64,000 nucleotides of DNA from Verrucomicrobiota bacterium (GTDB lineage Bacteria; Verrucomicrobiota; Verrucomicrobiia; Chthoniobacterales; Chthoniobacteraceae), in contig VFJQ01000013.1 of assembly GCA_009885995.1 (NCBI GenBank), positions 1 through 64,000 of the forward strand, written 5' to 3'. Of this stretch, positions 9,466-19,600 are shown piece after piece. The position numbers were made by a program, and so were the translations under genes. Each line of letters starts with the position of its first letter. Position 1 is the first letter of the stretch. The notes below the pieces were generated by a model. It was not told the origin of the DNA and searched no databases. It saw only the letters and a program-made list of their open reading frames with translations.

Positions 9466-10728
9466 ATGCATCGACTCATCATCGTCTTCCTGCTCGCTCT
9501 GACCTGTGCGAAGCTGCCCGCCGCTGAACGGAAATACACCAAAGACGTGGCGAAGCTGGCCGCTGCGCCCGCGCCGGCCCAGGACCATGCACTGCGCTAC
9601 TTCGGCGCCAGCCCGGATTCACTTGCCAAGGCAAAGGAACGCCTTGCCGCCGGGGACAAAAATCTCGCGAAGGCTTTGAAAAAGCTCATCGAGGACGCCG
9701 ATGAAGCACTGGAGGCGAAACCGGTGTCTGTGATGCAGAAGGAAAAAACTCCGCCGAGCGGCGACAAGCACGACTACATGAGCCTCGCGCCCTATTACTG
9801 GCCCGATCCGCAGTCGAAGGACGGGCAGCCTTACCTCCGCCACGATGGAAAGGTGAACCCGGAGAGCCGCGATCCCAAGGCAAACGACAGTGGGAGCGTG
9901 AAGACCATGGGCGAGACCATCGCGACGCTGGCGCTCGCGTATCACTTCACAGGCAGTGAAGCCTACGCCGCTCATGCGTCAAAGTTCGCGCGGGTGTGGT
10001 TCCTCGATCCGGCGACCCGGATGAATCCGCACTTCAAGTATGCGCAGGCGGTGCCCGGAAAGAGCGAGGGACGCGGCACGGGCATTCTCGAGGCCCGCAA
10101 TATCGCGAATGCCGCGGACTCGCTCGGACTGCTCGCGAAATCGCCATCCTGGCCGGTAGCGAATCAAAAGGCGTTGGACGCATGGCTCGGCACTTTTCTC
10201 GACTGGCTGCTCACGAGCGATGCGGGACAGGACGAGCATGCGGCGAAGAACAATCACGGCACTTTCTATGATGTGATGACCGCGCGCCTCGCCCTCTGCC
10301 TCGGGCGCAACGATGTCGCGTGGCGCATCGTCGAGGAGGCAAAGCAGCGCCGCATCGCGTTGCAAATAGCGCCTGACGGCCGGCAGCCGTTCGAACTCAG
10401 CCGCACGACATCCTTCAGCTACTCACGGTTCAATCTCGAAGCCCTCTGCGAACTCGCGACTCTTGGACAGCATGCCGGCGTGGACCTCTGGCACTTCACC
10501 ACGGACGATGGCCGAAGCATCCGCAAAGCCATCGACTATATGCTGCCCTACGCCGATGTGCCGGCCAAGGCATGGCCGCTGCAGCAGATCAAAGAAAAGC
10601 ACGAAGACGGCCTTCTCCCCATCTTTCGCCAAGCCACACTCACCTACGGTGGCCACGCCTACGAATCGATCATCGCCAAGTATCAAGATCAGCTCAGCAA
10701 GCGTTTCCAACTCCTGATTATCCGATAG
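9466..10728 (+). CDS. alginate-lyase-family (PF05426-type) secreted protein
   Basis: Start at 9466 is chosen because it begins a clean signal peptide (MHRLIIVFLLALTCAKLPAA); an in-frame ATG at 9430 would overlap the -10 candidate. The 420-aa product has the alpha/alpha-toroid lyase signatures Y-Y-W-P-D-P with Y-L-R-H-D-G-x-x-N-P-E, then R-M-N-P-H-F-x-Y-A-Q-A-V-P-G with G-R-G-T-G, then K-N-N-H-G and S-F-S-Y-S-R-F-N-L. Residues about 22-38 (R-K-Y-T-K-D-V-A-K-L-A-A-A-P-A-P-A) resemble the N-terminus of the SGNH hydrolase at 15905 rather than other lyases. First gene of the operon. Likely a polysaccharide lyase acting on a uronate polymer; exact substrate not readable. Confidence 0.85.
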   Translation: MHRLIIVFLLALTCAKLPAAERKYTKDVAKLAAAPAPAQDHALRYFGASPDSLAKAKERLAAGDKNLAKALKKLIEDADEALEAKPVSVMQKEKTPPSGDKHDYMSLAPYYWPDPQSKDGQPYLRHDGKVNPESRDPKANDSGSVKTMGETIATLALAYHFTGSEAYAAHASKFARVWFLDPATRMNPHFKYAQAVPGKSEGRGTGILEARNIANAADSLGLLAKSPSWPVANQKALDAWLGTFLDWLLTSDAGQDEHAAKNNHGTFYDVMTARLALCLGRNDVAWRIVEEAKQRRIALQIAPDGRQPFELSRTTSFSYSRFNLEALCELATLGQHAGVDLWHFTTDDGRSIRKAIDYMLPYADVPAKAWPLQQIKEKHEDGLLPIFRQATLTYGGHAYESIIAKYQDQLSKRFQLLIIR

Positions 10729-10756
10729 CTCAAGATCATCCCTTCCCTCTCCCTTT

Positions 10757-12505
10757 ATGAAATACACCCTCATTCTAACCCTCCTCGCTTCTTCATTTGC
10801 ACTCGGTCCTTCGTCCTTTGCGGAGGACACCAAACCCAATGTCCTCTTCATCGCCGTCGATGACATGCGGCCCGATCTGGGCTGCTACGGAAACAAGCTG
10901 ATCAAGACCCCGAACATCGACCGCATCGCGGCACGCGGCATCGTATTCAACAAGGCCTATGTCTCGCAGTCGGTGTGCAGCCCCTCGCGCACCGCGATCA
11001 TGACCGGCCTGCGTCCGGACGTGACCAAGGTCTGGGATCTCGAGACGCACTTCCGTGTCGCGCAGCCGGACTGCATCACGCTGCCGCAGCACTTTAAGGC
11101 GAACGGCTATCACACGGCGGCGTTGAGCAAAGTGTATCATGCCGGTCTTGAAGATGGCCGCTCGTGGAATGAGCCGCACTGGTATCCGAAAGGTCGCGCG
11201 GTGGACACCGATCCGGTGGACTGGACGAAGCAGATCGTCGCGAGGCATGACGTGGACGTCGAGGAATTCAGTGCGCCGGAGGCGGGCCCGGAGCGAAAGA
11301 GCGGCAAGAGCGCGAAGAAAGGTCCTTCGTTTGAAGTCAGCCCGAAACAAGACGATCAACTCCCCGATGGAGCGACGGCCGCCGAGGCGGTAAAGCGTCT
11401 CGCCGCGCTGAAGTCGAAGAGTGAGCCGTTCTTTCTCGCCGTCGGCTTCCTCAAGCCGCATCTGCCCTTCGTCGCACCGAAGAAATACTGGGATCTCTAC
11501 GATCCGAACAAGATCCCTCTGCCGGCAATCGATCATCTGCCCAAAGGCGCGCCTGAGTTCGCCGGTCACAACAACAGCGAGCTTCACGCCTACCCTGGAG
11601 TGCCGAAGGAGAATCCCATCCCCGCGGATTTCGCGAAGCAACTCCGCCACGGCTACTATGCCTGCATCAGCTACACCGATGCACAGATCGGCAAGGTGCT
11701 CGACGCGCTGGAGAAAGAAGGACTCGCCGACAACACCATCATCGTGCTCTGGGGCGATCACGGCTGGCAGCTCGGAGACCACGGGCTGTGGCACAAGCAC
11801 ACGAACTTTGAACTCGCCGCCCGCGCCCCATTGCTCATCAGCGTGCCAAAGTCAAAGACCGCGGGAAAGAAATGCGACGCGACCGTGGAGTTCGTGGACG
11901 TCTATCCCACGCTGGCAGATCTTTGCGGACTGCCCGCTCCGACCGGCCTCACCGGCGCGAGCTTGAAACCTTTCATCGAGAACCCCGCAGCTCCCGCGAA
12001 GAAAGTCGCGATCAGCCAATACCCCAGGAAAGCCCCCGAAGGTCCGGTCATGGGTTACAGCATCCGCGACGCACGCTGGCGGGCCACCTTCTGGCGCGAA
12101 CGCGACGGCGCGAAGATCGTCGCCGCGGAACTTTACGACGAACAAAACGATCCCAACGAGACGGTGAGTCTCGCCGACAAACCCGAGCACAAAGCCCTGC
12201 TCGAAACGCTGGCGAAAAACCTGCCGCCCGTGGGCTCCTCATCTCCAGCCGAAGGTGCCAAGTCCCAAGGCAAGGGCAAAAAGGGGAAGGCCGCCGCTCC
12301 CGCGTCCGCCGCAGCGTTGGGCGGCGACGATGAGCGGAACGCACGCTTCGACAAACTCGACGTGGGGAAGACCGGCAAGCTGAGACGTGAGTATTACACC
12401 ACCCACCAGTCCGACGCCGCAGCCGCCGACGAACGCTTCACCAAATGGGACAAGGACAAAGATGGGTTCCTTACCCGCGAGGAGTTCCTGAAGATGGGTA
12501 AGTAG
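10757..12505 (+). CDS. secreted sulfatase (iduronate-2-sulfatase-like) with C-terminal EF-hands
   Basis: A 582-aa protein with a signal peptide. The sulfatase core has V-D-D-M-R-P-D-L-G-C-Y-G metal-binding residues and the C-x-P-S-R motif with Cys74 (Q-S-V-C-S-P-S-R-T), the residue normally oxidised to formylglycine. K-P-H-L-P-F and W-G-D-H-G-W-Q-L-G-D-H complete the active-site set, as in family S1 iduronate-sulfatase-like enzymes. After a low-complexity K/G/A linker (about 492-520) the tail holds two EF-hand-like loops; the second, D-K-D-K-D-G-F-L-T-R-E-E-F, is canonical. Start 28 nt after the lyase stop. Removes sulfate esters from the polymer or oligomers; no formylglycine-generating enzyme is seen nearby. 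Confidence 0.88.
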   Translation: MKYTLILTLLASSFALGPSSFAEDTKPNVLFIAVDDMRPDLGCYGNKLIKTPNIDRIAARGIVFNKAYVSQSVCSPSRTAIMTGLRPDVTKVWDLETHFRVAQPDCITLPQHFKANGYHTAALSKVYHAGLEDGRSWNEPHWYPKGRAVDTDPVDWTKQIVARHDVDVEEFSAPEAGPERKSGKSAKKGPSFEVSPKQDDQLPDGATAAEAVKRLAALKSKSEPFFLAVGFLKPHLPFVAPKKYWDLYDPNKIPLPAIDHLPKGAPEFAGHNNSELHAYPGVPKENPIPADFAKQLRHGYYACISYTDAQIGKVLDALEKEGLADNTIIVLWGDHGWQLGDHGLWHKHTNFELAARAPLLISVPKSKTAGKKCDATVEFVDVYPTLADLCGLPAPTGLTGASLKPFIENPAAPAKKVAISQYPRKAPEGPVMGYSIRDARWRATFWRERDGAKIVAAELYDEQNDPNETVSLADKPEHKALLETLAKNLPPVGSSSPAEGAKSQGKGKKGKAAAPASAAALGGDDERNARFDKLDVGKTGKLRREYYTTHQSDAAAADERFTKWDKDKDGFLTREEFLKMGK

Positions 12506-12526
12506 TCGCCGAGACCGTTCTTCCCT

Positions 12527-14140
12527 ATGACCTCCCGCCGCGACTTCATCGTTGCCACCTTTGCTGCCGCTGCATTTCCGCGGACCGGTTTTGCCGTGGA
12601 TGACGATTCGGCTGACATCTGCATCTATGGCGGCACCGCCAGTGGCGTGATGGCGGCAGTCACGGCGGTGAAGCAGGGGCGCACGGCGGTGATCGTTGAG
12701 CCGAGTCGCTGGCTCGGGGGCATGACGGGCGGGGGCTTGAGCCATGTGGACTGGGGGCGCGAGAAGGCGGTGGGCGGCTCGGCGTTGAGCATCCTGTCGA
12801 AGAACTACGACGATGCGCAGTATCGGCAGGTGTTTCAGGATCTGGTGATGAAATACCGCATCCGCGTGATCTACGAACATCGCGTGAGCGCGGTGCAGAA
12901 GGACGGCACGAGCATCCGTAGCATCACGCTCGATCATGCGCCGCCGGATGCGCTGGGGTGCCCAGTGGCGACTCCGACGAAGGCGGGCGCGATGACAATC
13001 ACCGCGCGGGTTTTCATCGACTGCTCGTATGAGGGCGACCTCATGGCGCGGGCCGGGGTGAGCTACACCTGGGGTCGCGAGAGCCGCGATGAGTATGGCG
13101 AATCGCTCGCCGGTGTGCGGCCAAATCTCGCTGTGTATGACATCGACCCGTATGTGACGCCGGGCGATGAAAAGAGCGGCCTGCTGCCCTTTGTGCAGGA
13201 CATGAAAGCGCAGCCGGAAGGCAGCGCGGACCGGCTCACGATGGGTTACGGCTTTCGCTGGAAGTTCAGCAGGGACGCCGACCGCATCCCAATGGATCCG
13301 CCGGAGAACTATGATCCGAAGCAGTTCGAGCTTTACCGTCGTGGCTTCAAAAACAAGGCCGGCATCGACATGGGCCGCCGCATGAAGGGCAAGCTGAATG
13401 CCTTTGAGCCCGCAGGCGGACGCATCCATTCCATCGGCCAGGGAAATCTCGCGCGGGCGCTGCTCGCGCCGACGAACTATGGCAGCAACGCCGCCTATCC
13501 CGATGGCGACTACGCGACTCGCGCCCGTATTTGGAAGGCCGACCAGGAATTCATGCGCGGCATGACGCACTTCCTCCGCACCGATGACTCCGTGCCGGAT
13601 AAGCTCAAGCAACTCGCCACCGAACTTGGCTTTCAGCGCGGCATCTTCGACGACACGCACGGCTGGCCGCATCAGCTTTACGTCCGCGAGGCGCGCCGCA
13701 TGAATTCCGACTATGTCGTGACCCAAAAGGATCTCGAAGGCACCACCGATCCCGAAGACAGCGTCGGCCTCGCCTCTTACGGCGTGGATGACTGGCCGTA
13801 TGCAACGTATGCGCACGAGGGCAAAGTGGCGCTCTATGGTGGGGAGTTCTCCATGCTCTACCTCGATGAGAGGCACGAAGGCATTTACAAGATCCCGTAT
13901 CGCGCCATCACGCCCAAGCAGAGCGAATGCACGAACCTCCTCGTGCCCGTCTGCGTCTCCGCCAGCCACATCGCCATGACCTCCATTCGCATGGAGCCGG
14001 TGTGGATGATCCTCGGCGAATCCGCCGGCGTCGCCGCCGCGATGGCCGTGACCGAAAAGATCCCCGTGCAACAAGTCACCTACAGCAAACTCGATCCGAA
14101 GCTCATCGCGCTGAAGCAACGGCTGTCCCGCCCAGCGTAG
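12527..14140 (+). CDS. FAD-dependent oxidoreductase (FAD_oxidored family), Tat-exported
   Basis: A 537-aa protein opening with a Tat-type signal (T-S-R-R-D-F-I-V-A-T-F-A-A-A-A-F). The dinucleotide fold follows as I-C-I-Y-G-G-T-A-S-G-V-M-A-A-V with E-P-S-R-W-L-G-G-M-T-G-G-G-L, typical of the PF12831 family. Further conserved blocks include F-I-D-C-S-Y-E-G-D-L and, near the end, S-A-S-H-I-A-M-T-S-I-R-M-E-P-V. It starts 21 nt after the sulfatase. Family members are frequent in polysaccharide loci of the PVC group, but their substrates are poorly known; oxidation of a sugar or oligosaccharide is an inference. Confidence 0.85.
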   Translation: MTSRRDFIVATFAAAAFPRTGFAVDDDSADICIYGGTASGVMAAVTAVKQGRTAVIVEPSRWLGGMTGGGLSHVDWGREKAVGGSALSILSKNYDDAQYRQVFQDLVMKYRIRVIYEHRVSAVQKDGTSIRSITLDHAPPDALGCPVATPTKAGAMTITARVFIDCSYEGDLMARAGVSYTWGRESRDEYGESLAGVRPNLAVYDIDPYVTPGDEKSGLLPFVQDMKAQPEGSADRLTMGYGFRWKFSRDADRIPMDPPENYDPKQFELYRRGFKNKAGIDMGRRMKGKLNAFEPAGGRIHSIGQGNLARALLAPTNYGSNAAYPDGDYATRARIWKADQEFMRGMTHFLRTDDSVPDKLKQLATELGFQRGIFDDTHGWPHQLYVREARRMNSDYVVTQKDLEGTTDPEDSVGLASYGVDDWPYATYAHEGKVALYGGEFSMLYLDERHEGIYKIPYRAITPKQSECTNLLVPVCVSASHIAMTSIRMEPVWMILGESAGVAAAMAVTEKIPVQQVTYSKLDPKLIALKQRLSRPA

Positions 14141-14190
14141 AATCTGGCACCCGCCAGCACCTTGATAGAAACCTCAATCTGAAACACCCT

Positions 14191-15882
14191 ATGAAACACG
14201 CTCTCGCACTTTTCACCGCGCTGCTCTGCGCATGTTCGGCCTTCGCCGCGTCGTCACCATCGAAACCCAACATCATCTTCATCCTCGCCGATGACCTCGG
14301 GTTCGCCGAAATCGGTGCGAACGGAGCGGATCACTACAAGACGCCCAACATCGACTCGCTGGCCAAGACCGGCGTTCGGTTCAGCCACTTCTACACGGCT
14401 CCGCTCTGCGGCCCTTCGCGCGCCCTCATTCTCACCGGACGTTATGGATTCCGCTCGGGTGCCGTTACCCAGGATGCTTGCGGTTCCATCATCCGCACCG
14501 GCGAGAAAGCCGAAGTCATGATTCCCACGGTCCTGAAGAAGGCCGGTTACACCACCGCGATGATCGGCAAATGGGGCCAGCTCCTGCCCTCGGGCGACGC
14601 GGCGGAATGGGGCTTCGATCACATGATGACTTTCAAGGCCAGCGGCATCTATTGGAACAAGGCGGCAGCAGCGGCTTGGGTGAAGAAGTATGAACTCGCC
14701 GGCGACAAAGACGGCGAAGGCGGAGTCCGCGCCAACCCCGGTCCTTACAATATCGATGCGAAGAAGCTGACGATGTCGGACACGGAATACATGCCCGATT
14801 TGATGCACAAGGACGCCATGGCTTTCCTCAACGCGAACAAGGCCAAACCGTTCTTCCTCTATTACTCGCTGGCGCAAGTGCATTCGCAAATCCTGCCCAC
14901 GCCTGACAGCGCGCCGCCCGCTCCCGGCACGGACGCCGCCGCCCGTTACGTCCAGCTATACAACGACAACATCACTTACATGGACAAACTCGTCGGCAAG
15001 CTGCTCGCGGAATTGGACCGCCTTAAACTTCGTGAGAACACGGTCATCTTCTTCATGGGTGACAACGGCACCGCCAAGGCGAATGCGGACCGTGCCACTA
15101 TCGGCGGTCGTCGCATCATCGGACAAAAGGGTGGCATGGAAGAAGGCGGCGGGCTCGTCCCCTTTGTCGTCAGTTGGAAGGGCGTGACCCCTGCAAACAA
15201 GCTGAATGAAAATTTGTCCGATGCATCCGACCTGCTCCCCACCTTCGCCGAGATCGCGGGTGCGCCGTTGCTTGAGAATCTCATCATCGACGGCAAGAGC
15301 CTGCTCCCACAAATCAAAGGCGACACCAAGTCCCCACGCACCTGGGCTTTCACCCAACTCGGAGAAAACTTTCACGTGCGTGAAGCGGGGTGGAAACTCA
15401 ACCAGGCTGGCCAGCTCTTCGACATGAAGAACGCGCCGTTTGAAGAAATTCCGGTTCCTGCTGATTCCAAAGACGCTGCTGCCACCGCTGCTCGCCAACG
15501 TCTCAGCGGAGTCCTCGCCGAACTCAACCCCGCGGCCGGTTTCAAAGGCGAGGGCAGCGGGCGCGGTGACAAGACCAAGAAAGAGAAAAAGAAAGCGGCT
15601 GCCGAGCCTGCGCCGGCTGCGCCTGCTGCCAAAGCGAATTCCGAATCCACGTCCAAGCCAGCGCCCAGTTCGGTCGCACCCGCAGACGCGGCGACCGCGG
15701 AACGTGCCGCGAAATTCGACAAGCTCGACAAGGGAAAAGTTGGAAAGCTCACTCGCGAGGAATACCGCAGCCGCCAATCTGATCCCGAAGCCGCAGCGCT
15801 CCGCTTCGATAAGCTCGATGTCAACAAGGACGGCGTGATGACGCCCGAGGAGTATCTGGCTGGCGGCAAGAAATCGAAATAG
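14191..15882 (+). CDS. secreted sulfatase with C-terminal EF-hands (second copy)
   Basis: Start at 14191 gives a signal peptide (MKHALALFTALLCACSAFAA). The core shows I-L-A-D-D-L-G-F, the C-x-P-S-R motif with Cys73 (A-P-L-C-G-P-S-R), I-G-K-W-G-Q in place of the common G-K-W-H, and F-F-M-G-D-N-G-T. It belongs to a different S1 subfamily from the first sulfatase (arylsulfatase / N-acetylgalactosamine-6-sulfatase-like). A lysine/alanine/proline linker (about 450-510) leads to paired EF-hand-like loops: D-K-G-K-V-G-K-L-T-R-E-E-Y (degenerate) and D-V-N-K-D-G-V-M-T-P-E-E-Y. The tail is clearly related to that of the 10757 sulfatase. Gap of 50 nt to the upstream gene. Confidence 0.87.
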   Translation: MKHALALFTALLCACSAFAASSPSKPNIIFILADDLGFAEIGANGADHYKTPNIDSLAKTGVRFSHFYTAPLCGPSRALILTGRYGFRSGAVTQDACGSIIRTGEKAEVMIPTVLKKAGYTTAMIGKWGQLLPSGDAAEWGFDHMMTFKASGIYWNKAAAAAWVKKYELAGDKDGEGGVRANPGPYNIDAKKLTMSDTEYMPDLMHKDAMAFLNANKAKPFFLYYSLAQVHSQILPTPDSAPPAPGTDAAARYVQLYNDNITYMDKLVGKLLAELDRLKLRENTVIFFMGDNGTAKANADRATIGGRRIIGQKGGMEEGGGLVPFVVSWKGVTPANKLNENLSDASDLLPTFAEIAGAPLLENLIIDGKSLLPQIKGDTKSPRTWAFTQLGENFHVREAGWKLNQAGQLFDMKNAPFEEIPVPADSKDAAATAARQRLSGVLAELNPAAGFKGEGSGRGDKTKKEKKKAAAEPAPAAPAAKANSESTSKPAPSSVAPADAATAERAAKFDKLDKGKVGKLTREEYRSRQSDPEAAALRFDKLDVNKDGVMTPEEYLAGGKKSK

Positions 15883-15904
15883 CCGGAAACGCGCTGATCG
15901 CTTT

Positions 15905-16636
15905 ATGCACCTGCCACAAACCATCCCCGCAAACGCCGCGATCTTTGCAGCCATACTTGTCGCCGCTTGCGCGCTTCACGGCGCGGAGCCGAGCCCATCA
16001 CCGGCAAAGCGGAAATATACCGCCGACGTGGCCAAGTGGGCCGCCGCGCCGGCACCGGCACCCGGAGGAATCCTGATGGTGGGAAGCAGCATCTTCCGCA
16101 AGTGGACGAGCGCTGCCGAGGACCTTGCTCCGCTACCGGTGACGAACCGCGGCTTCGGCGGTTCCAAAACGGAAGACCAACTGTTTTTCTTTGATCAGAT
16201 CGTGCCTTCTTCGAGCGCTGCGCTCGTCGTCTGGTATTGCGGCAGCAACGACGTCAACGCGAAGAGGACGCCCGAATCCATCCTGAACAACACCAAGGAA
16301 TGGATCGCGCGCACGCGTGCTGCGCTTCCGCAAACTCGCATCTTGATTGTGTCCGTGATCCGTGTGCCGCAGAAGCGTGAGAAGGGACTGCTGACCCAGG
16401 TGGATGCGGTCAACAAGGGGTTGCTCCAACTGGCCGGATCAATCCCAAATGTCACCTATGCAGACGTGAACCCGGCTTTGGAAACCGCTGCCGGCGAGCC
16501 CGTGGCCGAGTGCTATGTGGCGGATAAACTCCACCTCACGCCCGAGGGTTACCGCCGGATGACCTCGGTCTTGAGGTCGTTGATCGAAAAGAACTGGAAA
16601 GCATCTCTGGTTTCCAAAACCCCAAGCCGCCCATAG
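15905..16636 (+). CDS. SGNH/GDSL hydrolase, secreted
   Basis: A 243-aa protein. An N-terminal hydrophobic signal is followed by block I (M-V-G-S-S-I-F, candidate nucleophile Ser62), block II (N-R-G-F-G-G-S), block III (Y-C-G-S-N-D-V-N) and block V (D207-K-L-H210-L-T-P-E-G). This is a complete SGNH catalytic set. Members of this type often deacylate or deacetylate carbohydrates, which fits the locus. Starts 22 nt after the second sulfatase and 30 nt before the GH2 fusion. Its leader R-K-Y-T-A-D-V-A-K-W-A-A-A-P-A-P-A resembles the one in the lyase at 9466. Confidence 0.85.
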   Translation: MHLPQTIPANAAIFAAILVAACALHGAEPSPSPAKRKYTADVAKWAAAPAPAPGGILMVGSSIFRKWTSAAEDLAPLPVTNRGFGGSKTEDQLFFFDQIVPSSSAALVVWYCGSNDVNAKRTPESILNNTKEWIARTRAALPQTRILIVSVIRVPQKREKGLLTQVDAVNKGLLQLAGSIPNVTYADVNPALETAAGEPVAECYVADKLHLTPEGYRRMTSVLRSLIEKNWKASLVSKTPSRP

Positions 16637-16666
16637 CGCGGGTGATTTGCCTGCTCCTCGCATTTC

Positions 16667-19600
16667 ATGAATAACGTCTCACGAATCCTCATTGTTATCC
16701 TCGCCATTACCTGCGCGGGAAACCTCACCGCCGCCGAGTCACGCCAGCGACTCGCCGAAGGCTGGGAGCATTACCAAGGCTCGCTCGGCAGCACTTGGGA
16801 AGTGTGGCGCGGCGATACGGCGAGCGACAATGTCGCGTGGTCGCCGGTGACGCTGCCTCATTGCTTTAATGGGCGCGATGCGGTGGACCCGGACGCGCGT
16901 TACTACCAAGGGCCGGGCTGGTATCGCACGCGGCTGAAGATCGCGAATCCCTTTCCGAATGGGCGCACGCTGTTGCACTTCGATGGTGCGGGGCAGAAGT
17001 CGCAAGTGTTTGTTTACACCGACAAGGTCGGCGAGCACGTCGGCGGCTATGATGAGTGGACGGTGGACATCACCAACGCCGCGGCGAAGGCGCTGAAGAA
17101 TGAAGCCTTCAAGGGCGAGGTGCCACTCGCGGTGATGTGCGATAACTCGCGCGATGCGGAGGCGATCCCGTCCGACCTCAGCGACTTCAATCGCTACGGC
17201 GGGCTCTATCGCCACGTGCGTCTCGTGTATGTCCCGGCGCTCTCGGTGGAGCGCGTGCATGTGGAGGCGAAGGTGGAAGGCAGTAAGGCGACGGTGAAGG
17301 TGCGGTCGCGGCTCGCAAACCCGACGGCGCTGAAAGACGAAATCGAACTCGCGATCGAAGTGCGCGATGGGAAGGACAAGGTCATCCACACGGCGGCGCA
17401 GAAGCTTGTTCCGTGGTCGGGCGTGAAAGAGATCGGGGCGTTTGAGATTGCGACACCCGCGCGTTGGTCGCCGACGACGCCGGCGCTGTATCGCTGTGTG
17501 GTGACGTTGAAATCGAAACACGGCGAACAGAAGACCACCGAGCGCTTCGGCGTGCGTTCGTTCGAGTGGGTCGAGCACGGGCCGTTCAAGCTGAACGGCG
17601 AGCGGCTCCTGCTGCGCGGCACGCATTACCACGAAGATCACGCGGGCGTTGCGGCGGCGGTGCCGGATGACGTGGTCCGTAAGACGCTGACGATGATCAA
17701 GGAGATGGGCGCGAACTTCGTGCGCCTCGGGCATTACCAACAGGCGCCGCTGGTGCTCGATCTGTGCGATGAACTCGGCCTGCTCGTGTGGGAGGAAGTG
17801 CCGTGGTGCCGTGGCGGGCTGGGTGGCGAACGTTACCAGCAGCAGACTCGCGACATGCTGCGGGCCTTGATCGATCAACATTACAACCACCCATCGGTGA
17901 TCCTATGGGGACTGGGCAACGAGAACGACTGGCCCGGCGACTTTGAGGTCTTCGACAAAGACAAGATCCGCGCCTTAATGACCGATCTGAACACGCTCTC
18001 GCATGAGCTGGATCCCTCTCGCCCGACGTGCATTCGCCGCTGCGATTTCTGCAAGGACATCGTCGATGTCTATGCGCCGAGCATCTGGGCGGGCTGGTAT
18101 TCCGGGCGTTACACCGAGTATCGCGCGGCGTCGGAGAAGGCGCTGAAGGACACGAAGCATTTCTTCCACGCCGAGTGGGGTGGCGACAGCCATGCGCGGC
18201 GCTTTTCCGAAGAGCCGGAGAAGATGATGGAGAAGGTCGCGACTGGCCAGGGCACGGCGGAGAAGGGCAAGGCTTACAAGGGCTCGGGCGGCAAGGTGCG
18301 CATGTCGAAGGACGGCGATTGGTCGGAGAGTTACATGTGCAACCTCTTCGACTGGCATCTGAAGGAGCAGGAGGAGATGCCGTGGCTCACCGGCAGCGCT
18401 CAGTGGATTTTCAAGGACTTCGCCACGCCGCTGCGGCCGGAGAATCCGGTGCCGCGCGTGAACCAGAAAGGCGTGATCGAGCGCGACGGCACGCCGAAGG
18501 AGAGCTTCTACGTCTTCCAGAGCTACTGGGCGGAGAAGCCGATGCTCCGGCTCTTCGGCCACAACTGGCCGGTGCGCTGGGGTGAGGCCGGCGAGGAGAA
18601 GGAGATCCGCGTTTATTCGAATTGCCCCGAGGCGGAGTTATTCGTGAACGGTAAGTCCGCCGGCGTGAAGCAACGCAAGAGCGCCGACTTTCCCGCCGCT
18701 GGCCTGCGCTGGAACGTGAAACTCAACGAAGGCGAAAACAAGCTGCGGGCCGTCGGCAAGCGCGATGGAGTCGAAGTCAGCGATGAGATCACCGTGGGTT
18801 ACCAGACCAAGAAGTGGGGCAAACCCGCGAAGATGAAGCTGGAGGAGATCGCGCAGAAGGACGGCATCGCGACGATGGAAGTGCGGATGCTCGATTCGAA
18901 CGACGTGGAGTGCCTCGACGCCGCCAATGTCGTGCGCTTCGGTCTGACTGGCGATGGCCGCTTGCTCGACAATCTCGGCACCTCCACCGGCGCGCGGGTC
19001 GTGCAGCTCTACAACGGCCGCGCGCAGATCAAGGCCGAGATCACGAACTACAAGGTGTGCGTCTCCGTATCTTCGGAAGGCCGGAAGCCGCAGTTCAAAT
19101 ACATCGCCGACAACCGCGCCCACACGACCGAATCGAAGACAACGAAGCCCGCGAAGGCCACCGCCGAAACGAAAGCCCCCGCGAAAGCCTCCGCGCCGAA
19201 ACTCACACTCGATGTCGCCGCGATCGATCGCGAACGCATCCTGAGAGCCGCCGCCGCCGCGCTGAAGCAGGAGCCCGTTACCATCACCGCCTTTCCCGCA
19301 AAGCTCAGCCAGGGCGGACCGAACGACTTCTACTCGAACGGCGACTACTGGTGGCCCGACCCGAGCAAGCCCGACGGCCTGCCCTACCTCCGCCGCGACG
19401 GGGAATCGAATCCCGAGAACTTTGCGCAGCATCGCCTCGTCGTGAAGGCGCTGCGTGACTCCGTGGCCGCGCTCGCGGCCGCCTACAAGATCACGGGCGA
19501 GGACCGCTACGTGACCAAGGCCGCGAAACTGCTGCGCAGTTTCTTCCTCGATCCGAAGACGCGGATGAATCCGAACCTCGATTTTGCGCAGGCCATTCCC

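Noticed and set aside
12239..14119. 626-residue minus-strand frame
   Set aside because: Shadow of the FAD oxidoreductase and sulfatase genes; high GC lengthens antisense frames.
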